A DNA stretch of 55,718 nucleotides, from assembly GCA_036397635.1 (NCBI GenBank), contig DASWIP010000068.1:1-55718 (forward strand), read 5' to 3'. The DNA is from DASWIP01 sp036397635 (GTDB lineage Bacteria; Actinomycetota; AC-67). The notes under the pieces were generated by a model, which did not search any database, was not told where the DNA came from, and saw nothing but the letters and a program-made list of their open reading frames with translations. Below, piece after piece: positions 16,910 to 25,470 of the stretch (its first letter is position 1; the number at the start of each line of letters is the position of its first letter). Made by a program: the position numbers and the translations under genes.

Positions 16910-18064
16910 GTGGATACCACGCTCCCCGCGCTGCGCGCGCGCGTGCAGGAACGGCTGCTCGCGACCGAGCCCGACCTGCTCAGCATCGGCTCGCGGTGGG
17001 AGCGGCGCGTACGCGTGCGCGAAGCGGTCGCGCGCGTTCTCGCCGAGGAGCAGATGGGCCTCGGCGCCGACGCGCTCGCGACGGTGGTACGCGAGCTGAC
17101 CGATGAGATCGTGGGGCTGGGCGCGCTCGAGCCGCTGCTCGCGGATCCCGGCGTGACCGAGATCATGGTCAACGCGCCCGACGAGATCTGGGTCGAGCGC
17201 GGCGGGATGCTCGAACGGACCGGCATCGTGCTGGACGACGAGCGCGCGGTGCGCCATCTGATCGACCGGATCGTCGCGCCGCTCGGCTTGCGCATCGACG
17301 AGAGCGCGCCCTGGGTGGACGCGCGTCTGCACGACGGCTCGCGGGTGCACGCGATCATCCCACCCCTGGCGGTGCGCGCCCCGACGCTTACGATCCGCCG
17401 CTTCTCGCGCGCGCCGCTGACGCTCGAGGACCTGATCGCGCGCGGCGCGGTGTCCGAACAGATCGCGAGCTTTCTGGCCGAGGCGGTGCGATCGCGCCGG
17501 ACCCTGATCGTGTCCGGGCCCGCGGGCGCGGGGAAGACGACGCTGCTCGGCGCGCTGGGTGCACACATCCCGCTGGGCGAGCGCGTGATCACGATCGAGG
17601 ATGCCGCGGAGCTGCGTTTGCAGCGCGAGCATGTGGTGGCGCTCGAGACGCGTCCGGCCAACGTCGAGGGTCGCGGGCGCGTCACGGTCCGCGACCTGGT
17701 GCGCAACGCGCTGCGGATGCGGCCGGATCGCGTCGTCGTCGGCGAGGTTCGCGGCGCCGAGGTCCTCGACATGCTGCAGGCGATGAACACCGGGCACGAC
17801 GGCTCGATGTCCACCGCGCACGCGAACTCGCCGGGCGACCTGCTGGTGCGCCTCGAGGCGATGGCGCTGATGGGGGAGGAGAGCCTCTCGGTCGAGGCTG
17901 TGCGCCGCCAGCTCGGGGCGGCGCTTGATCTGATCGTGCACGTGACGCGCGAGGCCGACGGCACACGGTGCGTCGCCGAGGTCGCCGAGGTGTCCCAGGA
18001 CGCTTCCGGCCTCGACGTCGCGACGCGGTTCCACCGGCCCGCGCGCGTCGAGGTCGCCGGATGA
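16910..18064 (+). CDS. tadA: Tad pilus assembly ATPase TadA/CpaF
   Basis: A 384-residue secretion ATPase that powers Flp pilus assembly at the inner face of the membrane. Motifs in order: Walker A GPAGAGKT (203-210), Asp box ITIEDAAEL (227-235), Walker B VVVGEVRG (about 275-282) and His box TGHDGSMSTAHANS (294-307). The N-terminal domain contains LADPGVTEIMVNAPDEIW, typical of CpaF. GTG 16910 was chosen because GGAGG (16899-16903) directly abuts the ATG at 16904 and is six bases from this GTG. It overlaps tadB by ATGA. Confidence 0.93.
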   Translation: MDTTLPALRARVQERLLATEPDLLSIGSRWERRVRVREAVARVLAEEQMGLGADALATVVRELTDEIVGLGALEPLLADPGVTEIMVNAPDEIWVERGGMLERTGIVLDDERAVRHLIDRIVAPLGLRIDESAPWVDARLHDGSRVHAIIPPLAVRAPTLTIRRFSRAPLTLEDLIARGAVSEQIASFLAEAVRSRRTLIVSGPAGAGKTTLLGALGAHIPLGERVITIEDAAELRLQREHVVALETRPANVEGRGRVTVRDLVRNALRMRPDRVVVGEVRGAEVLDMLQAMNTGHDGSMSTAHANSPGDLLVRLEAMALMGEESLSVEAVRRQLGAALDLIVHVTREADGTRCVAEVAEVSQDASGLDVATRFHRPARVEVAG

Positions 18065-18735
18065 AGCGCATCCTGGCGGCCGCGACGATCGGCGCCCTCG
18101 CCGGCACGGTCGCCGCCGGGGTGATCGGCGCCGCGCTCGGTGCCGCGGCGGGGGTGGCCGGGCGCGCGCTGCTCGACCGGCGCGCGTGGGTGCGGCTGGC
18201 ACGCTCGGCGAGCACGCAGGTTCCCGAGGTGCTGCTCGCGATCGCCGCGGCGGTGCGCGCGGGACGCAGCGTCCCGCAGGCGCTCGAAGCGGCGCGCGAC
18301 GAAGCCCCTCAGCCGATCCGAGCAGCGCTCGTGCGCGCCTGCGCGCGGCTCCAGGTCGGCGCGCCGCTCGACGACGCGCTCGAGCATTTCGCGCGCGAGG
18401 TGGGTTCGGCCGAGGCGCGCGCGGCCGCCGACACGATCGGCATCGCCGCGAGCGCCGGCGGCAATCTTCCCATGGTCCTCGACGCGTCGGTGACCGCGAT
18501 GGCCGAGCGCGCGCGCATCGACCGCGACCGTCGCGCAGCCGCCGCGCAGGCCAAGATGTCCGGCGCCGTCGTCGGCGCCATGCCGCTCGCGTTCGTCGTG
18601 ATCGCCGGGCCCACCGCGCGCGAGCAGCTCACGTTCCTGTTCCGCGAGCCGATCGGTTGGGCGATCCTCGGCGTCGGCGTGCTGTTGGAGGCGGCGGGCG
18701 CCGCGTGGATGCGCGCGCTCCTGCGGCCGCGATGA
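18061..18735 (+). CDS. tadB: Tad pilus membrane protein TadB
   Basis: A 224-residue type II secretion F-domain protein. The N-terminus is a hydrophobic segment, followed by a helical F domain with VPEVLLAIAAAVRAGRSVPQ and ADTIGIAASAGGNLP, and two C-terminal membrane helices. It forms the inner-membrane platform with TadC. It is shorter than proteobacterial TadB, as usual in actinobacteria. ATGA overlaps join it to tadA and tadC, so the three are translationally coupled. Confidence 0.85.
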   Translation: MKRILAAATIGALAGTVAAGVIGAALGAAAGVAGRALLDRRAWVRLARSASTQVPEVLLAIAAAVRAGRSVPQALEAARDEAPQPIRAALVRACARLQVGAPLDDALEHFAREVGSAEARAAADTIGIAASAGGNLPMVLDASVTAMAERARIDRDRRAAAAQAKMSGAVVGAMPLAFVVIAGPTAREQLTFLFREPIGWAILGVGVLLEAAGAAWMRALLRPR

Positions 18736-19424
18736 GCATCAGGTGGCTCGGCGCGCTGCTCGCGCGGCTGGCGTGGATCCGCCGGCTGGCTGCGTCGCAT
18801 GTGGAACCCGAGCTGTTGATCGGTCGTGCGGCGCCGGCGGCGCTGCTCGGCGCGCTGGTCGCGGTGGCCTCCACGTCCGGCGCGCGCGCGGCTGCCGCGG
18901 CGCCGCTCGGCCTGCTCGGCGGGTGGCGGCTCGGCGTGTTCGTGCACGAGCGGGAGCGGCGCGCGCTGCTCGCGGAAGTGCGGCGCGCGTTGCCCGATGC
19001 GCTGGACCGGCTGACGACGTGCGTGCTCGCCGGTTTGAGCGTCGAGCGCGCGCTCCGGACGGTGACCCCGAGGACCCCAGGAGCTCTGGGCGAGGCGTTC
19101 GCCGCCGGGTCGCGCGCGCTCGACCTGGGTGTGCCGCGGTCGCGCGCCTACACGATCGTGGCCGAGCGCGCGCCGGCCGAGGAGGTGCGAGGGCTGATGG
19201 CCTCGCTCGCGCGCGCCGAACGTTTCGGCACGTCGCTGAGCGACGCGCTGCTCGCACAGGCCAACGAGCTGCGATCGCGCGCGCGCGCGGCCGCGGAAGC
19301 CGAGGCGCGCACGGCGCCGGTGAAGCTCATCTTCCCGCTGGTGTTCTGCTTCCTTCCCGCGTTCATCGTGCTGACGATCGTGCCGATCGCGGTGTCTGCG
19401 ATCCGCACGCTCGGGGGGATCTGA
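18732..19424 (+). CDS. tadC: Tad pilus membrane protein TadC
   Basis: A 230-residue F-domain membrane protein. Hydrophobic segments near 35-75 precede the F domain, which includes ALPDALDRLTTCVLAGLSVE and SLARAERFGTSLSDALLAQA. The end is a long membrane region KLIFPLVFCFLPAFIVLTIV. It pairs with TadB in the pilus base. The ATG is within the tadB stop (ATGA). Very high G+C with many GCGCGC runs, like its neighbours. Confidence 0.85.
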   Translation: MSIRWLGALLARLAWIRRLAASHVEPELLIGRAAPAALLGALVAVASTSGARAAAAAPLGLLGGWRLGVFVHERERRALLAEVRRALPDALDRLTTCVLAGLSVERALRTVTPRTPGALGEAFAAGSRALDLGVPRSRAYTIVAERAPAEEVRGLMASLARAERFGTSLSDALLAQANELRSRARAAAEAEARTAPVKLIFPLVFCFLPAFIVLTIVPIAVSAIRTLGGI

Positions 19425-19477
19425 CGCGCGTCGCGTAGGAGCGCGACCGCCGAGACGGACGGGACGGGGCGTTCGGG

Positions 19478-19489
19478 AAAGGAGGTGAT
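19478..19489 (+). promoter_or_regulatory. Full-consensus ribosome binding site of flp
   Basis: AAAGGAGGTGAT matches the whole anti-Shine-Dalgarno tail of 16S rRNA and lies 4 bases before the ATG at 19494. No other gene in the window has such a complete site, which fits an abundant structural subunit. Confidence 0.9.
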
Positions 19490-19493
19490 GTAG

Positions 19494-19715
19494 ATGTTCG
19501 GATCGCTCCGTTCGCGGTGGCTGCGACTCGCGCGCGCGATCGCGTGCCGGGTGCACTGCCGTGTCGAGGCGGGGGTCTCGACCACCGAGTACACGCTGGT
19601 GATCCTGGTCGCCGCGTCGGTTGCGCTGCTGCTGCTCAACTGGGCGCGCGGCGGCGCAATCGTCGGGTTCTTCGACACGATCTTCCAGCGCGTCGTGGAC
19701 ATGTTCGCGCCGTAG
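19494..19715 (+). CDS. flp: Flp/Fap type pilin
   Basis: A 73-residue prepilin. A basic leader ends in EAG, followed by VSTTEYTLVILVAASVALLL. This is the class III (Flp) processing pattern: cleavage after Gly, Glu at +5 and Tyr next, then one hydrophobic helix. The mature pilin is about 45 residues and polymerises into the Flp pilus handled by TadABC. It lies 70 bases after tadC with a perfect ribosome site, and a hairpin terminator follows. No prepilin peptidase, TadE or secretin-like gene is in the window. Confidence 0.88.
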   Translation: MFGSLRSRWLRLARAIACRVHCRVEAGVSTTEYTLVILVAASVALLLLNWARGGAIVGFFDTIFQRVVDMFAP

Positions 19716-19737
19716 GCGTCGCGTTCGCGTCACACCA

Positions 19738-19770
19738 GGCGGGCGACCGGGCTTCGCCCGGCCGCCCGCC
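19738..19770 (+). terminator. Hairpin downstream of flp
   Basis: GGCGGGC (19738-19744) and CCGGGC (19747-19752) pair with GCCCGG (19756-19761) and GCCCGCC (19764-19770) around a TTC loop, with small internal bulges. There is no T-run. It lies 23 bases after the pilin stop. Confidence 0.65.
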
Positions 19771-19826
19771 CGACGCCCCCGGAGGGCGGGGCCGAAGCCG
19801 GCCGCCCGCCCGCCCCTACGGGGTAG

Positions 19827-19838
19827 CCAGATATCTGG
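19827..19838. promoter_or_regulatory. Palindromic operator candidate of vapBC
   Basis: CCAGATATCTGG is a perfect 12-bp palindrome 18 bases before the antitoxin ATG. Type II antitoxins usually repress their own operon by binding such palindromes. TATGCT (19848-19853) could be the -10 box. Confidence 0.5.
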
Positions 19839-19856
19839 TATGGGAGGTATGCTGAT

Positions 19857-20099
19857 ATGGCGATGAAAACGACGCTGAACGTCGAAGACGCTCTGTTCCG
19901 TCGCGCGAAGAAGGTTGCGGCTGAGCGGGGGATCACCCTGACGGCTTTGGTCGAGGACGCGCTCCGAGGTCACCTCGACGGTCCCGTGTCCCGACGCAAG
20001 GACCGGTTCCGCTGGATCGTCATCGACGATGCCGAGTTGCCTCCCGTGGACATCGCGGATCGCGACGCGCTCCACGACTTCCTCGAGCGCGAGGGATGA
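19857..20099 (+). CDS. VapB-type antitoxin
   Basis: An 80-residue protein starting MAMKTTLNVEDALFRRAKKV, the ribbon-helix-helix DNA-binding start of VapB-like antitoxins. The C-terminal tail (RWIVIDDAELPPVDIADRD) should wrap the toxin. ATG 19863 is an alternative start typical of the family (MKTTLN); it lies nine bases after TATGCT, whereas GGGAGG supports 19857. The stop overlaps the toxin ATG (ATGA), so the two are coupled. It should neutralise the PIN toxin and repress the operon. Confidence 0.85.
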   Translation: MAMKTTLNVEDALFRRAKKVAAERGITLTALVEDALRGHLDGPVSRRKDRFRWIVIDDAELPPVDIADRDALHDFLEREG

Positions 20100-20530
20100 T
20101 CGCGGTCGATTCAAACGTTCTGATCGCGGCCCATCGTTCACGGTTCGCCCAGCACGAGGCCGCGCTCGCGGCTCTCCGCCGGCTGGTCGAGGGGGATGAA
20201 CCGTTCGGCCTTCCCATCTTCGTGCTGGCCGAATTCATCCGCGTGGTCACGCACCCGCGATTCCTGCGGCCCCCCACGCCCCTCGAGATCGCGGTTCGCA
20301 CGTTGGATCATCTCGTGTCGAGTGCCAATGCGCGGCTGCTGAGTCCAGGGGACCGATACTGGCCGCGCCTCCGCGACGCGGCGTTGGATGGCAGGGCGAC
20401 GGGCAACAGAGCGTTCGACGCGCAGATCGCAGCCGTCTGCGCCGAGCACGGGGTCCGCACGATCCTGACCGAGGATCGAGACTTCGCGCGATTCGCCTGG
20501 CTGGAGGTCCGAGGCCTTGAGCCGAGCTGA
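20096..20530 (+). CDS. VapC-type PIN domain toxin
   Basis: A 144-residue PIN ribonuclease. Acidic residues expected for Mg2+ binding are visible: Asp5 (MIAVDSNVL), Glu in FVLAEFIRV, Asp in NRAFDAQIAAV and Asp in LTEDRDFARF. It should cleave RNA, often tRNA, when the antitoxin is lost; the target is unknown. It is coupled to the antitoxin by ATGA. Its TGA abuts the stop codon of the convergent gene with no gap. Confidence 0.88.
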   Translation: MIAVDSNVLIAAHRSRFAQHEAALAALRRLVEGDEPFGLPIFVLAEFIRVVTHPRFLRPPTPLEIAVRTLDHLVSSANARLLSPGDRYWPRLRDAALDGRATGNRAFDAQIAAVCAEHGVRTILTEDRDFARFAWLEVRGLEPS

Positions 20531-22336
20531 TCAGGCTTCCGCGAAGAAGTAAGCGGCCCAGCCGGCCGTGGATCCGAAGGCGGTGCGATACGCGCTCGCG
20601 CCGATGCGCATCTTGCCGTCGGCACCCAGCCGGACCATGTTGAACTCGGGCGCCGCGCCCTGGATGCCGGTGAAGATCGGCGTCTGTGTCGTGGTGCCGG
20701 TCGTGATCGCCGGCGTGCCGGTCTCGGCACCGGTGACGCGCGCCCAGTAGATGAACCAGTCCTCTTCCTGATTGAGAGCCGCTTCGGGATCGGGGCTGCC
20801 GTACCACTGCATCACGGCCTCGCCGTGTGCGCCGGCGTCCACCCACGGCGAGAACCCCGACGTTCCCTCGAGCAGCTTGATCGGCTCGCTCCAGGTCTGC
20901 GCGCCGTCCGGTGAGACCGCGTACCAGATCGGCCGGTCGACGTCGGTCTTGGACGAGAACACCACGTGCAGCATCCCGCCGTCGTCGAGCGCGATGCTCG
21001 GATAGAGGTAGCTGGCCGGGTTGGGCATCGACGCGACCAGGTTCTGTGTCCAGGTGATGCCACCGTCGTGGCTCGTGGCGACCCACACGGTCTCCGGGCC
21101 GCTGTCATCGAGCGATCCGAGCGTGGGACCGGTCCTGCGCGTGTACACCGAGTACAGGTCCTGCCCGTCGGGTGTGACCACGAAGTTGCCCGTCCAGGTG
21201 TACGCCCCGTCCGAGTCGGTTGCCGCGATCGGCACCGCCGGCTGGAAGGTCTGCGCGCGGTCGGTCGAGCGCGTGTACCAGATCGCGCTCGGCATCCCGA
21301 ACTGGAGGTCCTGGTAGGTCACGTGGATCGTGCCGTCGGGCCCGCCGACCAGCCACGGGCGGTCCACGATCGGCGATGTCCCCGCGACCGCCGTGCCGCT
21401 CCACGTGACGCCGTCGTCGGTGCTCGCGCCCACCGAGAGGCTCCCCAGCCACGTGTCGGCCGCGTACATGGTGCCGGCGTCGTCGAACGCGACGTCGCAG
21501 TCGCCGCCCTCGAACGCGTACGAGCGCGTGTCGCCCGGCGCCTCGGGGTCGAGCTCGCTCCAGGAGTCGCCGCCGTCGATGGAGAGGTAGAAGAACGAAT
21601 GCCCCTCACCGGTGGCGGGAACGCCTGAGGGATCGCACATCGTCATGATGTTCGGGTCGGTCGGGTCGAGCGCGAGGCTGCTCTCGCGATTCGCCTTCTG
21701 GAAGTGGACCGGCGCGACGTCGTTCCATCCTGCGGCGGGCAGCGGCAGCACCGGAGGCGGCGGCGCGACGTACGGACCGAGGGTGAAGCTCACCGACGAT
21801 GGGGTCGTGGTCGAGTCGTAGAGCAGCGAGCCTCCTTCGGTACTCATGTCCACCGACAGCACCATCTCCTGGTCGATCGGCGCGTCCATCGGAACCGGGA
21901 TCACCAGCTCGCTCGGACCGCGTCCGATGCCTTCGGCGCTCGCGCGACCGAGGGGTGCGGCGACGCCGATGCCGCCGTCGCCGAAGATCGTCACCGTGAT
22001 CACGGCTCGGGCGCTCGCCGTGACGAACAGGCGGACCTCAACGTCGGAGACGGTGCCGTGCACCTCGCCTGCCCACCAGCTCAGCAGGGAGTTCTTGCGG
22101 AAATCGGGATTGCCGGCGGTGATGACCGCGACCTTCGGGTTGGGCGTGGTCGGCTCGGTGTCGTCCATCGTCGGACCGCCGGGCTCGCCGGCGAGCGCGA
22201 AGGATCCCTCAACGTTCGTGGGCGCGAGCGAGTGCAGGTACAGGGTCATCTCGGTCGTGTCGGCCGCGGCGATGGCGGCGCCGACCAGAACGGTGCAAGC
22301 CAGCACGAAAGCACTGGGCGCGCGCCTGCTGCTCAT
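20531..22336 (-). CDS. Secreted Asp-box (BNR) propeller, sialidase-like
   Basis: A 601-residue exported protein (signal peptide ending near AIAAAD). After a beta-sandwich-like N-terminal domain (about 25-195) comes a propeller with Asp boxes SIDGGDSWSE, STDDGVTWSG, SHDGGITWTQ and SPDGAQTWSE. Sialidases and many non-enzymatic surface proteins share these boxes; the sialidase arginine triad was not located, so enzymatic activity is uncertain. ATG 22336 has GGGGAGGG upstream. The gene is on the same strand as the ThuA gene, 84 bases beyond that gene's stop. Confidence 0.78.
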   Translation of the reverse strand: MSSRRAPSAFVLACTVLVGAAIAAADTTEMTLYLHSLAPTNVEGSFALAGEPGGPTMDDTEPTTPNPKVAVITAGNPDFRKNSLLSWWAGEVHGTVSDVEVRLFVTASARAVITVTIFGDGGIGVAAPLGRASAEGIGRGPSELVIPVPMDAPIDQEMVLSVDMSTEGGSLLYDSTTTPSSVSFTLGPYVAPPPPVLPLPAAGWNDVAPVHFQKANRESSLALDPTDPNIMTMCDPSGVPATGEGHSFFYLSIDGGDSWSELDPEAPGDTRSYAFEGGDCDVAFDDAGTMYAADTWLGSLSVGASTDDGVTWSGTAVAGTSPIVDRPWLVGGPDGTIHVTYQDLQFGMPSAIWYTRSTDRAQTFQPAVPIAATDSDGAYTWTGNFVVTPDGQDLYSVYTRRTGPTLGSLDDSGPETVWVATSHDGGITWTQNLVASMPNPASYLYPSIALDDGGMLHVVFSSKTDVDRPIWYAVSPDGAQTWSEPIKLLEGTSGFSPWVDAGAHGEAVMQWYGSPDPEAALNQEEDWFIYWARVTGAETGTPAITTGTTTQTPIFTGIQGAAPEFNMVRLGADGKMRIGASAYRTAFGSTAGWAAYFFAEA

Positions 22337-22420
22337 CGAGCCCTCCCCGGTTCGCTTGACGTGGCAGGGTACTCGTTCGCCCCTTTTGTCGCGATTCCTG
22401 CCCCTGCGTGGGGCGGAGGC

Positions 22421-24238
22421 TCAGCTGCTCGCGAGGCAGGCGGCGTCGGGACGAACATCGCCGACCCAGACGATGCCGTTGCGCAGGTGCTCGAGGAAGT
22501 CGGCGCGCGCGAACGTGAACGGGTTGTGCCCGAGGTTGGTGTAGAAGACCCGGCCCTCCCCCCGGAACGTCTTGGTCCACGCGAGCGGCTGATCGGCCGG
22601 GTAGGGGCCGGGGCCGAACGGCGACGGCAACGGCGCGCCCGCCTGAACCCAGGGATAGGTCGATCCCTCGTCCAGCGACAGCAGCACGTTGATGTCCTGG
22701 GTCCCGCGTGGGTTCTCGACGAATAGGTACAGCTCGTCGGCCATGCGGAACGAGGGCATCCCATGCCAGGGCGCCGTCGCCGTGTGCTGCTGGTCCTCGA
22801 CCTGGATGGTCACCTCGCCGGCGTGCGGCCAGTAGCCGACGTGCGGGTGGCTGGCGAAGCGCGCGCCGAGCAGCTCGGTGTACTCGGCCCACGAATGGTT
22901 CGCGTCGGCGGCCGAGTGGATGCCCACGGTGCCGCCGCCGCAGAGCAGCCAGCGAACGAACAGGTCCTTCTGCTCGGGGCTCCACGGGATGTTTCCGGTC
23001 GCGTTGTTCCAGATGATCATGTCGGTCTGGGCCAGCACCTCGGGGCGCAAGAAGGTCGCCTCGTCGGTGAACGAGACCGTGAAGGCGCCCGAGTCGTTCG
23101 CGAGCCGTGCGATCGCCTGGCTCCCCGGCTCGATCGAGAGATGCTCGAACGTGCGCCAGCCGCTATAGACGATCGCGTGCGGGGCGTCGCTCGGGACGTC
23201 GGCGGGCGCCGTCTCGCCGCACGCGGTGACGCCGCCGGTCGGCGCCGTCGCCGAGGCAGACAGGGCAGCGACGCGCAGGTCGAACTGCTCGTACGCTCCG
23301 GCGAAGTCGGTGAAGCGGATCTCGACCAGGTCGGCTTCCGCGCTCGCATGCGTGCCGTCGTCGACGGTGATCACGTCGTGGACGGCGCCGAGCCTGACGT
23401 TGACGAACGACCCGAGCACCGGGTCGCCCGGCAGGTCGATGCCTTGCTCGGCGACGTCCAGCCGCGCGATCGTCTCGCCCGTGGTGAGGTCGACCACGTC
23501 GATGACCGGGGCCGTGTAGGTCAGCGTTGCCCCGCCCCGCCGGCCGGTCGCGCGCGCCACCAAGCTCGGTTCGCCGACGATGTGCAAGGCGTAGGCGTCG
23601 CCGATCTGGATCGTCGCGATGCGAGAGGTGGCGGTCGAGGTGACCGCGAGGCCACCGTCGCCGTCCGCGGGTTCGAGCGCCACGCGCGCGTCGGAGTCGG
23701 CGGCACCGTCGCCCCCGGCGCCGATCGTGAGCAAGCCTCCGGCGGCCACGTCGGTGAGCGCGGTTCTCGACGACGCGAGCATCCGTTCGCCCGAAACATC
23801 CGCTTCCGGGCAGATGCCGGCGAGCGCGTCGACCGCGCGCGCATGCGCACGCGACACGCCCGTGCCGATCTCGGTCGGGCCGGCGACGACCCGTGGTGTA
23901 GCCACCTCGGTCGCTTCGGCGTTGTCGTCGCCGGCGCGCTGCTCGGCCACCGTCGGACCGGCGCTACCGCCGGCGCCGACGAGGATCACCTCGCCGTTCG
24001 CCGCGCGCCCGTGCGTGGTGCCGCCGTCCTCGAGGCCGACCGTCGCGACCGTCGCCTCGGCCAGCCCCACCGCCGCGTCGATGATCGCGGGCACGACGGG
24101 CCTGATCGTCTCGAAGCGCAGCAGCTCGGCGCGCGCGCTGCCGCCGAAGTGCCCAGCGCGCCCGACAGCGGATGTAGGCGCGACCGTCAGCGCCGTCGCA
24201 GCGACGAGCAGCGCGCCGGGAACCAAGAGCCGTCGCAT
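22421..24238 (-). CDS. Secreted protein with C-terminal ThuA domain
   Basis: A 605-residue protein with a signal peptide (LLVAATALTVAPTSAVG). The first half (about 30-330) is beta-rich and repetitive, like cell-surface anchoring domains, with segments such as VDVVDLTTGETIARLDVAEQ on the coding strand. The second half matches ThuA-like class I amidotransferase-fold domains: VYSGWRTFEHLS, MIIWNNATGNIPWS, GGGTVGIHSAADANHSW and a final GEGRVFYTNLGHNPF. ThuA domains are linked to sugar metabolism in bacteria; this exported version has no known role. Predicted extracellular. Confidence 0.72.
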   Translation of the reverse strand: MRRLLVPGALLVAATALTVAPTSAVGRAGHFGGSARAELLRFETIRPVVPAIIDAAVGLAEATVATVGLEDGGTTHGRAANGEVILVGAGGSAGPTVAEQRAGDDNAEATEVATPRVVAGPTEIGTGVSRAHARAVDALAGICPEADVSGERMLASSRTALTDVAAGGLLTIGAGGDGAADSDARVALEPADGDGGLAVTSTATSRIATIQIGDAYALHIVGEPSLVARATGRRGGATLTYTAPVIDVVDLTTGETIARLDVAEQGIDLPGDPVLGSFVNVRLGAVHDVITVDDGTHASAEADLVEIRFTDFAGAYEQFDLRVAALSASATAPTGGVTACGETAPADVPSDAPHAIVYSGWRTFEHLSIEPGSQAIARLANDSGAFTVSFTDEATFLRPEVLAQTDMIIWNNATGNIPWSPEQKDLFVRWLLCGGGTVGIHSAADANHSWAEYTELLGARFASHPHVGYWPHAGEVTIQVEDQQHTATAPWHGMPSFRMADELYLFVENPRGTQDINVLLSLDEGSTYPWVQAGAPLPSPFGPGPYPADQPLAWTKTFRGEGRVFYTNLGHNPFTFARADFLEHLRNGIVWVGDVRPDAACLASS

Positions 24239-24297
24239 GCTACGAGGCTTCGCGGTTCAGCCGCCGGTTCCTGCCCGGCTCCGATGCGGGCGACGGC

Positions 24298-24735
24298 TCA
24301 GCCCGCGGTCGCTGCCCGGCGGCTGAGGAACCACACCCAGATCGCGAGCACCATCCCGCCGGCCAGGAGGCCCGTGGTGAACGCGTAGCCGGCTGCGTCG
24401 AGATCCCCGCCCTCGACCAGATGCACGATCAGGTGCGGCAAGGTGAAGGCCGTGAAACCCAGGACCGCGGCGGTCACGACCGCAGGTGTCAGCATGATGG
24501 CGGCGACCACCAGCACCACGCCGACCCCCAGGTATCCGCTTCCGAGATCCTGGACGAAGTGCTCGTTGTAGGAGCCGAAGGCACGAGGGGGCGCGATGCC
24601 CTGCGTGTAGTCGGCGTACCACGAGGCGGGAGCGAACACGGCCCAGAGCCCTGTGACGAGCGTTGGGACCGCGAGGATGATCAATCCGACCTTCACCCGC
24701 CGGCTGGTGTCGTTCCGGTAGCTCGAACGTTCCAT
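24298..24735 (-). CDS. Small four-helix membrane protein
   Basis: A 145-residue integral membrane protein with four probable helices (VGLIILAVPTLVTGLWAVF; GYLGVGVVLVVAAIML; VVTAAVLGFTAFTLPHLIV; a final segment with MVLAIWVWFL). No family was recognised. ATG 24735 is preceded by AAGGGGGGG. It follows sodC by about 100 bases on the same strand and may end the ABC/SodC operon. Confidence 0.6.
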   Translation of the reverse strand: MERSSYRNDTSRRVKVGLIILAVPTLVTGLWAVFAPASWYADYTQGIAPPRAFGSYNEHFVQDLGSGYLGVGVVLVVAAIMLTPAVVTAAVLGFTAFTLPHLIVHLVEGGDLDAAGYAFTTGLLAGGMVLAIWVWFLSRRAATAG

Positions 24736-24839
24736 GTGCCCCCCCTTCCGAACGGCCGTCGCGCCGTTGCGGAGGGAGCGACGGGGCACCGCCGAGATGC
24801 CCCATCGCTCCTCTCGATCCCGCTCGGTCGCGTCTGACG

Positions 24840-25397
24840 CTACTGGATGACGCCGCATGCGTACCGAGCACCGGCGTCGCCCGTCCCCAGCGTCGCCGCG
24901 TCGGGCGTCCCGTACCGTGTGACGTTGCCGTAGTTGTCGGGGCCCGCGTGCACGATCACCGTGCGCCCGACGATGTCGCCGATCGCCACGCGGTCGGTGA
25001 GGAAGCGAGCGAACGCGGTGCCGTCCGCGTTGACCAACAGCACCGGCATGTCGCCCTCGTGGGTCGAGTGCGGAGTGCTCGCCGGGTCGGTGCCGTCATG
25101 GCCCAGGTGCCCCGCCGCCGTCGTGAACGGCGCGACGCATTCCGCCCCGGCGTGGATGTGGAAGCCCTTGAAGCCGGGCGCCAGGCCGCCGGGGAAAGCG
25201 GCGTTCGCCTTCACCTGCACGAAGCCGTCCTCCTGGCTGAACTTCACCACGCCGACCTCGACACCCTCCTGGTTGCGCAGGATCGCGCGCGCGCCCTCAC
25301 CTGCGTCCGCGACGCCGCCGGTCGTTGCGAGCAGCCCGGCCAGCACGACCGCCGCCGCCGCCACTACCGTGATCTTCCGTCCCATCGTGATCGTCAT
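24840..25397 (-). CDS. sodC: Secreted Cu/Zn superoxide dismutase
   Basis: A 185-residue protein with a signal peptide (VVAAAAVVLAGLLATTGGVADA). SodC motifs: GFHIHAGAEC (copper histidines and first cysteine), GHLGHDGTDP (zinc/copper ligands), HEGDMPVLLV (zinc Asp in GD) and TVIVHAGPDNYG (last copper His); the second cysteine is in RYACGVIQ. It converts superoxide to peroxide outside the membrane, adding another copper enzyme to this secretome. ATG 25397 follows GGGGGG. It lies downstream of four permease genes on the same strand. Confidence 0.92.
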   Translation of the reverse strand: MTITMGRKITVVAAAAVVLAGLLATTGGVADAGEGARAILRNQEGVEVGVVKFSQEDGFVQVKANAAFPGGLAPGFKGFHIHAGAECVAPFTTAAGHLGHDGTDPASTPHSTHEGDMPVLLVNADGTAFARFLTDRVAIGDIVGRTVIVHAGPDNYGNVTRYGTPDAATLGTGDAGARYACGVIQ

Positions 25398-25470
25398 CGA
25401 CGATCCCCCCTTCTCGAGCGGTCCTCTTCCGATCCGCCGGCCGGACCGCGATACGCCGGCGGAAGGTCCG

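Noticed and set aside
16765..18387. Long open frame antisense to tadA
   Set aside because: High-GC DNA gives long antisense frames; the plus-strand product has every TadA motif, the antisense product is Arg/Ser-rich and meaningless.
20531..22336. Naming the Asp-box protein a sialidase
   Set aside because: Asp boxes alone do not show activity; the catalytic arginines and FRIP-like motif were not found.
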